From: Tisiphia sp964030975
GTDB taxonomy: Bacteria; Pseudomonadota; Alphaproteobacteria; Rickettsiales; Rickettsiaceae
Assembly (NCBI RefSeq): GCF_964030975.1
Contig: NZ_CAXIQH010000001.1
Span: 806,001 to 870,000, forward strand
Reading direction: 5' to 3'
DNA: 64,000 nt
The notes under the pieces were generated by a model, which searched no databases, was not told the origin of the DNA, and was given only the letters and a program-made list of their open reading frames with translations. Below are positions 25,001 to 34,530 of the stretch, piece after piece (the stretch's first letter is position 1; every line of letters starts with the position of its first letter). A program made the translations under genes and the position numbers.

Positions 25001-26830
25001 TTAACGAGTAATGTTATAACCTGGCTTCTTTTTAATAGATGGGACTATAGGAGTCACAGGAGGTTTTGTAATTTTAGTATGTGGCTCATGTGCTAAAAGT
25101 CTTGTTATCTTAGGAGTAGGTTCTATAGTTGGAAATAGTATTTTATCAAATGATTTTGGGTTTATTTTCCTAAGCTCTACTAATTGTTGGTTTGTAATAC
25201 TCTTCATGTCATTAGCTTCTAATTTTATCTTACCATCGGTAACAACTTTATCATTCACAACCCCGGCAAGTCTTGTGTTTATATCAGAAACTTTATTATC
25301 AGTTAGAAAGCTAGATAATTTTTCTGCCAAAGCACTATCCGACATTGCATGAGAAAAAATGGATTTTTTAATTTCTTTTTCAACAAATTTATCGCTTTTC
25401 TTTTCTTCAACGTTTTTTACTGCCATAGAAATTTTTTCTAGTTTACTACTGTCAATAGTAAAGCTCTTATTCCACAAACTAGTATTACCCTTATCCACAA
25501 GCTTGTTTGTAAGGTCTTTTGTTAAAATATCTGCCTGACTTTTTAGATATTCAGGATCAATATCAGACAAAGCTGCTGATAAATTCTTTTCAATTTCTGT
25601 CCGCTGTTCAGGTTTTATTTTGGCATTTTTTTCTTTTAAAACCGCATCAATTACCTTGGAAATTATCGGTGAGCTTATTTCTGTGTTAATTTTCTTTTCT
25701 GGTTTTGCTTCTGGAAGGCTAATCAATGCAGGCTTCATTGACTGCTCGTTTTTCTTACCGTATTTCTCGATTAGCTGATTAGAAACATTTTGTAGTTGTT
25801 CAGTAGAAATAGTAAAATCTTTGGTAAAATGTGAGCCAATAGTTTTATGCTTTACAATATCTTTTGCAATCTTTGATATTATGTCGCCTTTGTTCATTCG
25901 TAGATCGTCAGGATCAAGTTTGGTTAATGCTGAGGATAAGTGCTTAATAATTTTTTCTTTTTGCTTATCTGGAATATCTAGTTTTTCTTTAATCTTACTA
26001 ATAACTGCTTGTTCTACTTGTTTTGTTTCTAATTCAAACGCCTTGCTATTCATATCTTCAAGAATGCTGTTAATAGAATTAGCAAATTTCTTGATGTTGT
26101 CTTGTGTAATTTTGTTGTTATCTAACACACCCCATTTTTTTCCATCACCACCTGATGTAAAAAATTTAAGAGTTTCCTGATTAATTGAATCGACTAATTC
26201 AGGAAAATTCTTTTGCGACAACATAGACAACATAGCTTTCTCTAATTCAGGCGGAATATCATTGATACGAGGTGTAATCTGGGAGAAAAAAGATGTTTTA
26301 TCTTGGTAATACATAGATTTAGGTCTCCCTTCATCATCACGACTCATAAGCGGTACGTCTAGAAACAGCGTATTAACAAAACGTTTGTTTATAACCTTTC
26401 TAATTCCTTCATTAGTTGATAATTTCTCAGCTATATCCTTCTGGTAATTTCTTAGATACTTCTTAAAATCAGCAAAATATTCTGGGTTAATACCATCTTT
26501 CTCAAGCTTGTTAATTTTTTTCTCTATGGCTTTTATAGCTTCTGGTAAGCTCTTAACATCTTTTGCACTTGTTACATTCTCACCTTTTTGTGCTTCTAAA
26601 AAACTTTTACATGCCGTCGAAAAATCCCGGTTGCTAACCTCAATAATTCCTCCATTAGATCTTGCTGCAGTTGCGAGCACATCAGCAAAAAAACCTTCCC
26701 CAGATTTTAAGTCATTTTGAAAATCTGCGATAGCATTAGTCACCTTTTTTTGTATGGCATCTTTTCTGCCTTTAACAGCCCCCTCTTCATCACTTTCATA
26801 GCCAGAATCATTACCATCATTATCTTCCAT
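25001..26830 (-). CDS. Large soluble helical protein with internal repeats, unrecognised
   Basis: 609 aa, no signal peptide and no membrane segment. The N-terminus is acidic (MEDNDGNDSGYESDEEGA) and the rest is rich in Lys, Asp, Asn and helix formers. Two copies of an about 85-aa unit are visible. One includes LSSALTKLDPDDLRMNKGDI ... DFTISTEQLQNVS. The other includes LSAALSDIDPEYLKSQADIL ... SFTIDSSKLEKIS. A weaker third may follow near residue 500. The C-terminus is proline- and threonine-rich (TKPPVTPIVPSIKKKPG). No family is recognised. A secreted host-directed protein is possible from composition, but this is only inference. Confidence 0.65.
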   Translation of the reverse strand: MEDNDGNDSGYESDEEGAVKGRKDAIQKKVTNAIADFQNDLKSGEGFFADVLATAARSNGGIIEVSNRDFSTACKSFLEAQKGENVTSAKDVKSLPEAIKAIEKKINKLEKDGINPEYFADFKKYLRNYQKDIAEKLSTNEGIRKVINKRFVNTLFLDVPLMSRDDEGRPKSMYYQDKTSFFSQITPRINDIPPELEKAMLSMLSQKNFPELVDSINQETLKFFTSGGDGKKWGVLDNNKITQDNIKKFANSINSILEDMNSKAFELETKQVEQAVISKIKEKLDIPDKQKEKIIKHLSSALTKLDPDDLRMNKGDIISKIAKDIVKHKTIGSHFTKDFTISTEQLQNVSNQLIEKYGKKNEQSMKPALISLPEAKPEKKINTEISSPIISKVIDAVLKEKNAKIKPEQRTEIEKNLSAALSDIDPEYLKSQADILTKDLTNKLVDKGNTSLWNKSFTIDSSKLEKISMAVKNVEEKKSDKFVEKEIKKSIFSHAMSDSALAEKLSSFLTDNKVSDINTRLAGVVNDKVVTDGKIKLEANDMKSITNQQLVELRKINPKSFDKILFPTIEPTPKITRLLAHEPHTKITKPPVTPIVPSIKKKPGYNITR

Positions 26831-26941
26831 AAGTACATCCTATTATTATCAAAGGTACGTTGTAATTTTGCCAAACACTATAAGTAAAGTACAATATTTT
26901 TTTAATGTCAAACAAAAAATCGAAATTTGATAAATTCTCTA

Positions 26942-27098
26942 TAGCTAACCCGATTAGTATTTACCTCAACGAAAAAGATGTCATTTCCACATACCTCTTT
27001 GTCATTCCTAACTGCGGCGGGAATCTAGAACCCTGCCTTCGCAGGGTTGACATAAAACTGTAAAACGTCATACCCACACCACATTTGGATTAGCTATA
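26942..27098. repeat. TA-flanked palindromic element upstream of aspS
   Basis: 157 bp from TAGCTAACCCGATTAGTATT to TTGGATTAGCTA, flanked by TA. The interior carries a GTCATTCCTAACTGCGGCGGGAAT unit rather than the usual GCGAGG hairpin. It occupies most of the 424-bp gap between the unrecognised gene and aspS. Confidence 0.75.
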
Positions 27099-27254
27099 TA
27101 TACAATTCTTCAAATAATTTGCATATATCTATTAGTGTGGTTGATTTTTATGATATATTGTCTATTAGGAAGGATAGAATTTAACAAGAAGTCTATTGCC
27201 TAATATGGATATTTTTTATATATCTATACAAACAAAATAAATATGTTGAGTAAG

Positions 27255-29069
27255 ATGCATAAATATAGAACGCATAATTGTAATGAATTGCGATTAAGTG
27301 ATGTTGGGAAAAAGGTAAAATTATCTGGCTGGGTACATAGGAGAAGGGATCACGGTAATTTAGTCTTTATTGATCTTAGGGATCATTTTGGTGTCAGTCA
27401 ATTGGTGTTTACCGATCAAAATCCAAGTTTAATGGATGCTGCTAGTCGGTTAAGGTATGAATCAGTTATAACTATTGTCGGCGAAGTAGTAGCAAGACCC
27501 GATGATACAATAAATGACTCGTTAATGACCGGTAAAATTGAAATATTGGTAAGTGAGTTTATAATTGAATCTAATGCAGAAGCTTTACCATTAATGGTTA
27601 ATTCTGAACAAATTTCTCCCGAAGAAACTAGGTTAAAATATCGTTTCCTAGATCTTAGACGTGAAAAGTTGCATAATAACATTATGCTAAGATCGCAAAT
27701 TATTGCTCATCTACGTTATCTTATGATGCAGGGTGGTTTTACAGAATTTCAAACGCCAATCCTAACTGCCAGTTCACCAGAAGGGGCTAGGGACTTCTTA
27801 GTACCCAGCCGATTACATCCTGGAAAATTTTATGCTTTACCGCAAGCCCCTCAGCAATTCAAACAATTGCTTATGGTATCGGGATTTGATCGTTATTTTC
27901 AGATAGCTCCTTGTTTTAGAGATGAGGATGCAAGAGCGGATAGGTCACCAGGTGAATTCTATCAATTGGATATAGAGATGTCTTTTGTCACGCAGGAAGA
28001 TATATTTAATACCATTGAACCAGTAATGTATGAAATATTTAGCAAATTTTCTGATAAAAAAATATCCAATACCCCTTTTGTCCAAATTCCATATGAAGAA
28101 GCAATGTTAAAATATGGCACTGACAAGCCAGACCTTAGAAATCCGCTAATCATTGCCGATGTTACCGAATTATTTAAAGAGTCTAACTTTGCTATTTTTA
28201 AAGAAAATATAAAAAATGGTTCTGTTGTAAGAGCGGTGCCAGCTCCTAAAACTTCTGCTTTACCGAGAAGCTTCTTTGACAAAATGGCAGAATTTGCAAC
28301 TTCCGAGGGAGCAAGCGGGCTTGGTTACATCCAGTTTCTAGAAAATGGGCAAGCTAAAGGGCCTATTGTTAAATTTTTAACAGAGGAACAATTATTGAAT
28401 TTAAAATCTTTAGCAAATCTACAAAATGGCGATACTGTCTTTTTTACTAGTGATAAAGTGGATAAAGCCTCTAAACTTGCTGGTAAGTTGAGGACTAAAT
28501 TAGGTGAAGATTTAGCTTTACTTAAAAAAGATTGTTTTGAGTTTTGTTGGATAACAGATTTCCCATTTTATGAATTAAATGAGCAAACTAACAAAATAGA
28601 TTTTAGCCATAATCCGTTTTCTATGCCGCAAGGTGGTATGGAAATACTAGAATCAGCCAAAACAGTAGATGATCTACTAGCTATTAAAGCATATCAATAT
28701 GATATTGTTTGTAATGGTATCGAGTTATCTAGCGGGGCAATTAGAAATCATAAACCGGAAATAATGTATAAGGCTTTTGAGATCGCTGGATACCCCTCGG
28801 AAGTTGTAGATAAAAGATTTGGCGGAATGATCAGGGCGTTTAAATTTGGTGCACCACCACATGGCGGGATAGCCCCTGGCATAGATAGGATTGTTATGTT
28901 ATTAACCGATTCAACCAATATTAGAGAGGTGATAGCTTTTCCATTAAATCAACAGGCGGAAGATTTATTGATGAATGCTCCTGATTATATTGATGAGAAA
29001 GCTTTAAAAGAGCTTAATATTAACTTATCACCTTCAGTCAGAAATAAATTACTAACTGAAGGGGCTTAA
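27255..29069 (+). CDS. aspS: Aspartate-tRNA ligase (probably non-discriminating Asp/Asn type)
   Basis: Class II synthetase charging tRNA-Asp. The N-terminal OB fold reads KVKLSGWVHRRRDHGNLVFIDLRDHFG, motif 2 is APCFRDEDARADRSPGEFYQLDIEMSF, the GAD insertion lies mid-protein, and motif 3 is GAPPHGGIAPGIDRIVMLL. Rickettsial enzymes start MHKYRTHN, so the ATG at 27255 is preferred over one 12 bp upstream. Bacterial-type AspRS in alphaproteobacteria often also charges tRNA-Asn for GatCAB. Followed after 12 bp by a transporter gene. Confidence 0.95.
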   Translation: MHKYRTHNCNELRLSDVGKKVKLSGWVHRRRDHGNLVFIDLRDHFGVSQLVFTDQNPSLMDAASRLRYESVITIVGEVVARPDDTINDSLMTGKIEILVSEFIIESNAEALPLMVNSEQISPEETRLKYRFLDLRREKLHNNIMLRSQIIAHLRYLMMQGGFTEFQTPILTASSPEGARDFLVPSRLHPGKFYALPQAPQQFKQLLMVSGFDRYFQIAPCFRDEDARADRSPGEFYQLDIEMSFVTQEDIFNTIEPVMYEIFSKFSDKKISNTPFVQIPYEEAMLKYGTDKPDLRNPLIIADVTELFKESNFAIFKENIKNGSVVRAVPAPKTSALPRSFFDKMAEFATSEGASGLGYIQFLENGQAKGPIVKFLTEEQLLNLKSLANLQNGDTVFFTSDKVDKASKLAGKLRTKLGEDLALLKKDCFEFCWITDFPFYELNEQTNKIDFSHNPFSMPQGGMEILESAKTVDDLLAIKAYQYDIVCNGIELSSGAIRNHKPEIMYKAFEIAGYPSEVVDKRFGGMIRAFKFGAPPHGGIAPGIDRIVMLLTDSTNIREVIAFPLNQQAEDLLMNAPDYIDEKALKELNINLSPSVRNKLLTEGA

Positions 29070-29081
29070 ATAAGATGAAAA

Positions 29082-30362
29082 ATGAAAAAAAAATCAAAAA
29101 ATAAAATTATAGGAGCATTTTTAGGGACGATTGTTGAATATTATGACTATAGTTTGTACGGTTTTTCTGCCGGAATTATTGCTGTCAAATTTTTCCCAAA
29201 TGCTGATTATATAACGAGTCTAATAAATGTTTTTGCTGTTTATGCGGTAGCATATTTATCAAAACCTATTGGTTCACTAATTTTTGGTTATATAGGAGAT
29301 CTTTATGGACGTAAGGTGGCGTTAACTATAACCATAATAGGTATTGTGATACCTACCATGGTTATAGGCTGTTTGCCAGAATACTCGTCTATTGGTGTTT
29401 GGAGTACAATAATTCTGGTTTTGTGTCGCATTATGCAGGGTGTTTTTGTAGCTGGAGAATATGACGGTGCGGCTATTTACGTCATCGAACATTTAGGAGA
29501 GAAATATCGATATACAGCTTCAGCGATAACTCGTTGTACTGGAGTTTTAGGATTATTACTAGGAATTGGGGTAACCAATTTTTTTAGTGCCCATATTTTT
29601 CCAGACTGGGGCTGGCGTATTCCTTTTTTAATTAGTTTGCCTTTAGCTTTAATTACGCTATATTTCCGCCGGAAACTTGATGAAACACCAGAATTTAAGA
29701 AAAATCAAGAAAATAATATAAAGATAAAAAGTTTAGCTGTTCTGGTTAACAAACAGTGGAGAATCATTTTGATGGTGATATTTCTCGCTGGTGGATTTGG
29801 TGTGACTTATCAACTGCCCATTATTTTTATGAGACAATATTTACCTATGGTTTTACCACAGACTAGTTTCATTATGAGTGTTTTTTCAGTGCTGATCATT
29901 ATGTGCTTTGCAATTTCTATGCCTATTTCCGGCTTACTTGCCGATCGATTTAATCAAATGAAAGTGTTTAAGCTTAGCTTATACGGTACTATCTTAGCTA
30001 GTCTATTATTTATTATTTCGATTAACTACCAAATGGTTAATTTGGCTTTAGGCTCTTGTTTGATGCTCGCATGTTTTGTAGCCCCTTTCAATGCTCTTGC
30101 CCATGGTACTATGGTAAAAGCTTTTGCTGTTAATGATCGCTACCGGGCAATAGGTCTTGGTCATACTATGGGGTCAATGTTGATGTCTGGCAGTGCAAAT
30201 TATGTATGTCTAGTATTAATGAAATATCTAAACTTTAAATTATTCCCCATCATATATCTTATTTTCTTTGTGATATTAGCATATCTGATGGTAAAGCGTT
30301 TTGAGAAAGATTATAAAAGAAAAATCAAGTTGCAACCTGATATCAATATACAACTACTATAG
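29082..30362 (+). CDS. MFS transporter, ProP-like (metabolite:H+ symporter family)
   Basis: 426 aa with 12 hydrophobic helices. The start region IIGAFLGTIVEYYDYSLYGFSAG and the loop GYIGDLYGRKVALTITI are typical of the proline/betaine-type family, of which rickettsiae carry many paralogues. VLCRIMQGVFVAGEYDGA is the helix 4 signature. Substrate cannot be read from sequence. Likely co-transcribed with aspS. Confidence 0.85.
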   Translation: MKKKSKNKIIGAFLGTIVEYYDYSLYGFSAGIIAVKFFPNADYITSLINVFAVYAVAYLSKPIGSLIFGYIGDLYGRKVALTITIIGIVIPTMVIGCLPEYSSIGVWSTIILVLCRIMQGVFVAGEYDGAAIYVIEHLGEKYRYTASAITRCTGVLGLLLGIGVTNFFSAHIFPDWGWRIPFLISLPLALITLYFRRKLDETPEFKKNQENNIKIKSLAVLVNKQWRIILMVIFLAGGFGVTYQLPIIFMRQYLPMVLPQTSFIMSVFSVLIIMCFAISMPISGLLADRFNQMKVFKLSLYGTILASLLFIISINYQMVNLALGSCLMLACFVAPFNALAHGTMVKAFAVNDRYRAIGLGHTMGSMLMSGSANYVCLVLMKYLNFKLFPIIYLIFFVILAYLMVKRFEKDYKRKIKLQPDINIQLL

Positions 30363-30401
30363 ATCTAATACCTGAATGTTAACTAAACTCACTCAGTCAT
30401 A

Positions 30402-31055
30402 CTATTCTATTTCATCACAAAGCACTGTATTATCAGTATTTATATTATGAAATATTCCTCTTTTATTTTTTATATGCCATTCATATTGATTTGCACCATA
30501 TATAGTTATGCTCATAGGATTAGGTGATAAAGAACATAACGATTGTAAGTTGTCATTCCCGCGAAGGCGGGAATCTAGATACCTGCTTTCGCAGGTATGA
30601 CACAAAGTCTGTATCACCTAATTCAATAGGTTTCACTATAGTGCCCCACTAGCTGATACCCTACCAGTAAAAATCAGAATCTGGTTTTCTTCTTCAACTG
30701 GAATAATCGCTAAATTATTAGCTCCCTTATTCAGATACCTTACATTTATTTTTCTTCCATCTGTACAGCTATAATTTGTATTCACAACTTGTGGTTTCCC
30801 ATCTCCAAGAATAATTAAATTTTCTTCAGAAAATATAATATACTTTCTGCAAGGTTTTAGTTCTGTTGGTAATTTGTACGTGGTCTCGGTACTTCCATTC
30901 TTACGCACACTAGAGTGCGTTGTGGTTTGAGGTGAAGCATCTCCTCCAAATTCCTCAGCATAAGTGACTTGTGCAGGAAGTCTAATTACTAGAAGAATAA
31001 TAAGTATAATAAGATTATTTTTAACTAGTTCTAAACTAGTTTTGTTTAATTTCAT
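30402..31055 (-). pseudogene. Small exported protein gene split by a family A MITE
   Basis: The 5' part (31055 to 30636) encodes 139 aa with a signal peptide (cleavage near VTYA-EE) and segments KPCRKYIIFSEENLIILGDG and NNLAIIPVEEENQILIFTGR. A 136-bp MITE then brings an in-frame TAG right after SASGAL. Beyond the MITE the same frame continues YGANQYEWHIKNKRGIFHNI ... LCDEIE and a stop. Removing MITE plus one TA gives a 171-aa protein with perfect frame. The protein family is not recognised. The truncated 139-aa form could still be made. Confidence 0.75.
30503..30638. mobile_element. 136-bp MITE, family A (copy 3), inside a gene
   Basis: TAGTTATGCTCATAGGATTA ... AATAGGTTTCACTA with TA duplications at 30501-30502 and 30639-30640. 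It interrupts the 30402-31055 coding sequence. The net addition is 138 bp. Confidence 0.92.
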
Positions 31056-31166
31056 AATTTTACCTTGTTTTTCTGTTTATAGCCCAATTAATTTACAAAT
31101 GAACAAACTTAATTACAAAAAAGAGATTCTAGGAAACTGTCGGAGATGACTAATTAATTATATTTT

Positions 31167-32246
31167 TTACTCCTGTACAAGGTACAATACTTTAAACAAT
31201 AGCCCCATTTTATTGGGAGCAATTAGTCTATCAACCTGTTTTGCTATGATATCTGCCTCTATAGTAGGTAATTTACTTTGTAAGAGTTCGCTTCGTAATA
31301 ATAGACCATTATTAATTAAAAAATCACGTTGAGTTATTGATCCATACACATTTATTCCTATATTTCTGCCTACTGTTTTTAGGGCATAAAAGTCAACATG
31401 TGCTGATAAATCAGCTTCTCCTAAAGTTTCAAGCAGTGGGTAATATTTATGATTTTTTATCGCTTGTAAAGTAGGATTATATTGGTTACGCATCCTTTTT
31501 ATTGGATCTATATCATAACCGTAATCGATAATTAAGCTAGCCCCACCAAATTTCATTATATGCTTGCTAATAAATTTTATGATTTCTAATGATTTAGGTG
31601 ATTCTTCTATTACTGCTCCATCATGTGCGTTTGAGTGTTCTTGCAGTAGATAGCGTTGCAACTCCTTACTAACTTCTATTTTATCGAATTTAATTTTACC
31701 ATCAGTTGGGTCAATAATAAGTGTTGACTCATACCAAAGCTCTTTGCTTTTAATATATTGCTTAATTGGCATAGCGTCAAAAAATTCGTTAGCTATTATA
31801 ATAGAAGGAATTTTAGAGATATATTGTACTGCTGTATAGTGCTTGATAGGTAAACCCGTCAACTTTAGGTTTGTTTTCTGTTTCTTGATAAAATGAGGAT
31901 TAATATCAATTAATTCTATTGAGAGAGATTGGTAGAATTCTGGAACTAATTTAGCAACATTTAGTAAATCCCGCATTAATACTCCTTGTCCAGGACCTAT
32001 CTCAACTAAATTTGTCTTCCGAGGACAACCCATTTTATACCATTGGTCAATAGCCCATAAAGCTATCATTTCACCAAAAAGCTGAGAGATTTCAGGAGCT
32101 GTCGTAAAATCTCCTAAGCAACCTAACTTGTCTTGTTTTTGATAATAGGAAGAAGGAGCTACAGACGTTACTTGGAGCATCATTTCATCAAGCTTAATAC
32201 TACCATTCTGTTCAATAAGTTTTCTTATTTTGGAGTCAATTGGCAT
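31167..32246 (-). CDS. MidA/NDUFAF7-family protein arginine methyltransferase
   Basis: 359 aa of the former DUF185 family. The SAM-binding motif is NLVEIGPGQGVLMRDLL and the family segments YFTTAPEIS-like GDFTTAPEISQLFGEMIALW, ANEFFDAMPIKQY and GGASLIIDYGYD are present. The eukaryotic homologue methylates a complex I subunit (NDUFS2) during assembly; the same role in bacteria is inferred. The ATG overlaps the lgt stop region by 22 bp, so the two are coupled. Confidence 0.88.
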   Translation of the reverse strand: MPIDSKIRKLIEQNGSIKLDEMMLQVTSVAPSSYYQKQDKLGCLGDFTTAPEISQLFGEMIALWAIDQWYKMGCPRKTNLVEIGPGQGVLMRDLLNVAKLVPEFYQSLSIELIDINPHFIKKQKTNLKLTGLPIKHYTAVQYISKIPSIIIANEFFDAMPIKQYIKSKELWYESTLIIDPTDGKIKFDKIEVSKELQRYLLQEHSNAHDGAVIEESPKSLEIIKFISKHIMKFGGASLIIDYGYDIDPIKRMRNQYNPTLQAIKNHKYYPLLETLGEADLSAHVDFYALKTVGRNIGINVYGSITQRDFLINNGLLLRSELLQSKLPTIEADIIAKQVDRLIAPNKMGLLFKVLYLVQE

Positions 32247-33019
32247 TTAATTCGTATTATTAAATAAATCCCTATTATCAGCATAGGTAATGATAAAAAT
32301 TGCCCTATAGTTATATTATTAAAAATAAGACTTGTATAACAATCTTCTGGTTCACGAAACATTTCTATAATAATTCGAAACACCGAATAGAATATTAGAA
32401 ATATAGCAGAATTCAAACTATAGATTTTTATGCTTTTATGTCTAAAAGTAGCATAAGCTAGAATTGAAAATAATATAATTCCTTCCAGAAATGCCTCATA
32501 GAGTTGGCTAGGATGTCTTGTTTGTAGATCGCTATTTGGAAAAATCATTCCCCAGGGCATTGTAGTCACTCTGCCATATAATTCGCCATTAATAAAATTG
32601 GCTATTCTACCTAAAAATAAACCGATAGGACCAACTGTAGCTAGTATATCACCTAGACAAAAGAATCTAATTTTATATTTGCGGCAGAAAAGATAGCAAG
32701 ATATGGCTATACCAATAATGCCGCCATGAAAAGACATACCACCTTCATAGGTCTTTAAAATGGTAATAGGATTAGAAAAATATTTAACCGGATCATATAG
32801 TAACACCTGACCTAATCTAGCCCCTATTACAATTCCTAAAACAACCCAAGTAATAAAATTTTCGAAGGTTTCCGTGGTAACACTAACGTCAAATCTTTTT
32901 ATAATTTTATAAGCATAAAACCACCCAAATATTACACCAAAAACGTAAGCCATGGAGTACCAATAAACGCTAAATGGTCCAATAGAGAAAATAACAGGAT
33001 TGACATTTGGAAACGGCAT
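32225..33019 (-). CDS. lgt: Prolipoprotein diacylglyceryl transferase
   Basis: Inner-membrane enzyme that adds diacylglycerol to the lipobox cysteine, the first step of lipoprotein maturation. Signatures GGMSFHGGIIG and GLFLGRIANFINGELYGR are intact, with seven hydrophobic helices. At 264 aa it has the standard length. Its substrates in this window include the lipoproteins at 19733-20875 and 57955-58143. Confidence 0.97.
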   Translation of the reverse strand: MPFPNVNPVIFSIGPFSVYWYSMAYVFGVIFGWFYAYKIIKRFDVSVTTETFENFITWVVLGIVIGARLGQVLLYDPVKYFSNPITILKTYEGGMSFHGGIIGIAISCYLFCRKYKIRFFCLGDILATVGPIGLFLGRIANFINGELYGRVTTMPWGMIFPNSDLQTRHPSQLYEAFLEGIILFSILAYATFRHKSIKIYSLNSAIFLIFYSVFRIIIEMFREPEDCYTSLIFNNITIGQFLSLPMLIIGIYLIIRIKCQLTPK

Positions 33020-33343
33020 ATACTCAGCAATTCTATTATGGTTTTGTAGTTCTGATTAAAGCGGTTAGATACGCTTTTAATTTTTTCTATGGCTAAATCC
33101 GTTAAAGTTCTAGATAGCATCTCCGCTATTAGCGAGGTGCTACTTTAGAGCGACGAAACAATCCAAAAGACCAGAAATAGGTTGCTTCGTAAGCTCATGC
33201 CTTTTTGCAATGACATTCAGAAACTTATAACAATATCAAGAAATTCGGGTTAGCTATATATAAAATATAGCAATTATATACACGGGTTTTATCAATTGCA
33301 AGCAATCGGAGAAGAATATTAACTAAATCGTCAACATAATCTA

Positions 33344-33479
33344 TAGTTATGCCTATAGGATTAGGTGATAAAAAACATAACTATTGTAAGTTGTCATTCC
33401 CGCGTAGGCGGGAATCTAGATACCTGCTTTCGCAGGTATGACACAAAGTTTGTATCACCTAATTCAATAGGTTTCACTA
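33344..33479. mobile_element. 136-bp MITE, family A (copy 4)
   Basis: TAGTTATGCCTATAGGATTA ... AATAGGTTTCACTA with TA at 33342-33343 and 33480-33481. It lies between lgt and hdaA. The bases from 33120 to 33260 hold the remains of a GTCATTGCGAGG-type element ending in GGGTTAGCTATA. Confidence 0.92.
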
Positions 33480-33550
33480 TATAACTAATCCGAACTAGGC
33501 TGTGAGGGCTTCTAAGTTACAGTAAGGCCAACCCAGTGTTTCCAAACTTC

Positions 33551-34213
33551 CTATTTAAGTACATGTTTTATAAGAGAGATGGTAATAGGTCGCTTATGCA
33601 CTAATGCATAATGCGTTATTGCCATTAATAATTTCATCATTTGATCAAATTGCCTTGGCAAATTAATTAATAAATATTCAATTACACAGTCAGATACCTT
33701 AACCGACTGATCGGAAAAATACTTAAAGATTAACTTGCTCATCAATTCATCATCTGGCTGTTTTATTTCTAATCTTAGAACCGAATTGACCCTTGACGAT
33801 AAATCCTGTAATGCAAAATTATTAGCTAAACTTCCTGTAGTCATCAACAAATATTTACGACACTCACTTATTAAATTAAAACAATGGAGGATATTCCTTT
33901 CATGCCAGAATTCTATATCTTCCATAATAAAAGCATTATACTGCATTATATGCTCTGCACTAAGTATATCTGAATCTTTTTTTATACAAAATGCATTCGA
34001 CAAATTCTGCCATATTTTACTAAGATATGTCTTACCAGAGGATGGTGGACCATAAAGCAAAACTGTAAACTCATAGGGTTTACTACCCCAAGTTATCGAC
34101 CAGTTTTTAATTGAGTGGTACGCGACTTGATTAGAAGGTGAATTAATAAAATTATCTAGAATATATCGATCATTACCAAATAATGGTAATATATATTGCT
34201 GGGAATCTCTCAT
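33551..34213 (-). CDS. hdaA: DnaA-related regulator Hda/HdaA
   Basis: 220-aa protein consisting only of a DnaA-type AAA+ domain. Walker A is YGPPSSGKTYLSKI, the Walker B position reads AFIMEDIEFW, and an arginine is present in LSSRVNSVLRLEI. No DNA-binding domain IV is present. Hda proteins, with the sliding clamp, stimulate ATP hydrolysis by DnaA and prevent re-initiation. The N-terminus QQYILPLFGNDRYILDNFI fits the clamp-binding QxxLPL motif. Next to the PerM-like gene, as in many alphaproteobacteria. Confidence 0.88.
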   Translation of the reverse strand: MRDSQQYILPLFGNDRYILDNFINSPSNQVAYHSIKNWSITWGSKPYEFTVLLYGPPSSGKTYLSKIWQNLSNAFCIKKDSDILSAEHIMQYNAFIMEDIEFWHERNILHCFNLISECRKYLLMTTGSLANNFALQDLSSRVNSVLRLEIKQPDDELMSKLIFKYFSDQSVKVSDCVIEYLLINLPRQFDQMMKLLMAITHYALVHKRPITISLIKHVLK

Positions 34214-34250
34214 ATTTAACTCTTATATAGCTATGGAAGGTTTTAGCTAT

Positions 34251-34530
34251 AGTAAACTGGTGTCATTGCTAGGAGGCGTAAGCCTACGAAGCAATCCATT
34301 TCTAATCATTTCTCTGGATTGCTTCGTCGCTACTAAAGTAGCTCCTCGCAATGACGTTTGTGAATTTGGCGTAATGCTATAGTTATGCCTATAGGATTAG
34401 GTGATAAAGAACATAACTATTGTAAGTTGTCATTCCCGCGTAGGCGGGAATCTAGATACCTGCTTTCGCAGGTATGACACAAAGTTTGTATCACCTAATT
34501 CAATAGGTTTCACTATAGTCGGGTTATCTA
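34251..34530. repeat. GTCATTGCGAGG-type palindromic element interrupted by a MITE
   Basis: The left part runs to GTGAATTTGGCGTAATGC. After the nested MITE (34380-34515) and its second TA comes GTCGGGTTATCTA. The joined sequence GCGTAATGCTAGTCGGGTTA is the same as the intact element end at 9424-9443. This gives a natural empty site. Confidence 0.85.
34380..34515. mobile_element. 136-bp MITE, family A (copy 5), nested in another repeat
   Basis: TAGTTATGCCTATAGGATTA ... AATAGGTTTCACTA with TA at 34378-34379 and 34516-34517. It sits in the right inverted repeat of the element at 34251-34530. Confidence 0.93.

Noticed and set aside
27416..28282. Minus-strand open frames inside aspS
   Set aside because: Shadow frames of a clear aspartyl-tRNA synthetase on the plus strand.
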